Assembly (NCBI GenBank): GCA_021731185.1
Contig: JAKFXW010000019.1
Span: forward strand, 1-7,432
Direction of reading: 5' to 3'
DNA length: 7,432 bases
Source: Gallionellaceae bacterium
Lineage (GTDB): Bacteria; Pseudomonadota; Gammaproteobacteria; Burkholderiales; Gallionellaceae
Below, piece after piece: positions 6,847 to 7,432 of the stretch. The notes beneath the pieces were generated by a model that had not been told where the DNA came from, searched no databases, and saw only the letters and a program-made list of their open reading frames with translations. The position numbers and the translations under genes are program-made. Position 1 is the stretch's first letter. The number at the start of each line of letters is the position of its first letter.

Positions 6847-7056
6847 ACATCGGCTTTGCGGGATGGAATGCACGGAGCAAGGTGACGCTAAGGGTCGTTC
6901 CCTTGGCTAGCCTTGCGACAATGCAGGCCGCCCGTAAAGCCATGTCCCGTATGGGTTGCGACCAAATTGCGCACTCGCTGTGTTGCACCCCTTGCCAGGG
7001 AGAATGACCCCTGGCCTTCGGGATGCGCCTTGCGATCATCACAATTTGGTCTGCAA

Positions 7057-7088
7057 CGCGGCTCATGGAGGATTAAATCAATGCTTCC
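7057..7088 (-). repeat. Right terminal inverted repeat of the MITE
   Basis: This is the inverted copy of 6816-6846, ending GCTTCC at 7088. The match is high but imperfect, as is usual for an older non-autonomous element. Confidence 0.8.
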
Positions 7089-7092
7089 CTAA
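7089..7092. repeat. Target site duplication CTAA, right copy
   Basis: CTAA immediately follows the right terminal repeat. Joining 6815 directly to 7093 reconstructs the probable sequence before insertion. Confidence 0.75.
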
Positions 7093-7112
7093 GTTTAACC
7101 TTCCACAAAGTC

Positions 7113-7129
7113 ATCAGGGACGAACTGAT
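7113..7129 (+). terminator. Weak hairpin, possible original terminator of the kinase-regulator operon
   Basis: ATCAG (7113-7117) and CTGAT (7125-7129) form a 5-base-pair stem followed by a T-rich stretch (TCTAATTTCT). Before the MITE inserted it would have been about 20 bases after the regulator's stop. The stem is short and AT-rich, so this is a weak call. Confidence 0.2.
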
Positions 7130-7180
7130 TCTAATTTCTGATAAACAGGAGCACAAGGCGGCAAGGATGAGGCGACGGTG

Positions 7181-7401
7181 CGTGGTTGTTGCCGATTCAT
7201 CGGCTATACAACCACGGTCTACCCCTGACAATTCCGCATGGGCTTTAGCCCGTAGCGGATTGCGTACTTTTAGTGCTTGCGGGTGAAGGCAGTACATTTG
7301 AGTACGGCTATAACCAATGACTTGCCCAGCGTTAACCAGCGGCTTATGTCACCGTCATTTTGGTGACTTAGCCGATTGGCTATGCAAAGCCTTTTGCTGG
7401 G
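7181..7401 (+). ncRNA. Candidate structured RNA (HEARO/IscB omega-RNA-like architecture)
   Basis: About 220 bases are almost fully covered by stems. Stem A pairs CGTGGTTGT (7181-7189) with ACAACCACG (7208-7216), with GCCGA/TCGGC inside and a TTCA loop. ACCC (7221-7224) can pair with GGGT (7281-7284) to close a branch holding stem B, CAATTCCGC/GCGGATTG (7229-7237, 7255-7262) with inner GGGC-TTTA-GCCC, and stem C, GTACT/AGTGC (7264-7276). Stem D is GTAC/GTAC (7292-7305). A second branch closed by CCCAGC/GCTGGG (7325-7330, 7396-7401) holds CGGCT/AGCCG with GTCACC/GGTGAC (7340-7374), and GGCT/AGCC (7378-7391). No coding frame explains this. The compact multibranch layout, the opening hairpin with ATTCATCGG and the closeness to mobile DNA resemble HEARO RNAs, the guide RNAs of IscB nucleases in IS200/IS605-type elements. 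That identity is recalled from the family's general form, not proven. The strand is inferred from that resemblance; the stems alone do not fix it. If it is correct, an iscB gene may lie right of the window. Confidence 0.5.
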
Positions 7402-7432
7402 TTAGTCAGATGGCTAGTAGTTATACCAGTTG

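Larger units (their letters stand above)
6816..7088. mobile_element. IS5-type MITE, 273 bases, non-autonomous
   Basis: The element starts GGAAGCACTGATTTAATCC and ends with the inverted copy (one mismatch over 19 bases), flanked on both sides by CTAA. GGAAG-type ends and a 4-base YTAR duplication are hallmarks of the IS5 subgroup of insertion sequences. No transposase frame fits inside, so it would have to be moved in trans by a related IS. The interior folds into two arms. Arm 1 pairs 6846-6862 with 6931-6946, with inner stems GCAAGG/CCTTGC (6877-6882, 6911-6916) and AAGGG/CCCTT (6890-6894, 6900-6904). Arm 2 pairs GACCAAATTG (6960-6969) with CAATTTGGTC (7042-7051) and holds GCCAGGG/CCCTGGC (6994-7000, 7009-7015). 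With the terminal repeats as a base stem, the whole unit can form a cloverleaf. It starts at the base after the regulator's stop codon and may act as a 3' structural barrier on that transcript. Confidence 0.8.

Noticed and set aside
6812..7297. Frames of 61 to 84 codons on both strands after the response regulator
   Set aside because: They fall within the hairpin-rich MITE and the structured RNA candidate; palindromic DNA opens frames on both strands, and no transposase motif is seen.
7325..7407. Integron attC recombination site
   Set aside because: GTTAACC and GGGTTAGTC at the edges look vaguely right, but they do not fit the RYYYAAC/GTTRRRY core pair, and the internal stems do not follow the attC layout.
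1..7432. CRISPR array, tRNA or rRNA genes
   Set aside because: No regularly spaced direct repeats, cloverleaf with tRNA consensus loops or rRNA-like sequence is visible.

Overview
The window is bacterial and looks like a gammaproteobacterium (or a close proteobacterial relative) with moderate GC. The grounds are a divergent pair of operons, an MnmH/SelU selenouridine synthase of the usual proteobacterial length, a Bcp/PrxQ peroxiredoxin and a NarL/FixJ two-component system. No gene here fixes the genus.

Left side, minus strand (1-1734): a pentaheme c-type cytochrome precursor of the ActA/QrcA type is followed by the start of a Tat-exported molybdopterin-oxidoreductase-like, iron-sulfur protein of the ActB/QrcB type. 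The second gene runs off the left edge. The pair marks the beginning of an operon for alternative complex III or a Qrc-like periplasm-facing quinone oxidoreductase. A good sigma70-like promoter (1975-2003) lies about 235 bases upstream, so the leader is long. The 1735-2526 gap holds this leader, the promoter and several small inverted repeats, but no convincing gene.

Centre, plus strand (2527-4091): mnmH (tRNA 2-selenouridine synthase, GTG start) and, 11 bases on, a Bcp/PrxQ-type peroxiredoxin that lacks the usual resolving cysteine. A possible 43-residue single-helix membrane protein, or a gene remnant, lies on the minus strand at 4106-4237.

Right centre, plus strand (4388-6815): a membrane histidine kinase of the HisKA_3 class with a degenerate ATP-binding half, and 16 bases later a NarL/FixJ response regulator with a TTG start. 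Three perfect inverted repeats lie just upstream of the kinase and may be operators.

Right end (6816-7432), no protein gene: a 273-base non-autonomous element with imperfect terminal inverted repeats, two large internal hairpin arms and a 4-base CTAA target duplication, which fits an IS5-family MITE. It is inserted exactly at the stop codon of the response regulator and restores that codon. About 90 bases further on is a roughly 220-base stretch (7181-7401) made almost entirely of nested and successive hairpins. It is a strong candidate structured RNA. Its layout recalls the HEARO/IscB omega-RNA class, whose nuclease gene, if present, would lie beyond the right edge. This last region is the most interesting part of the window.
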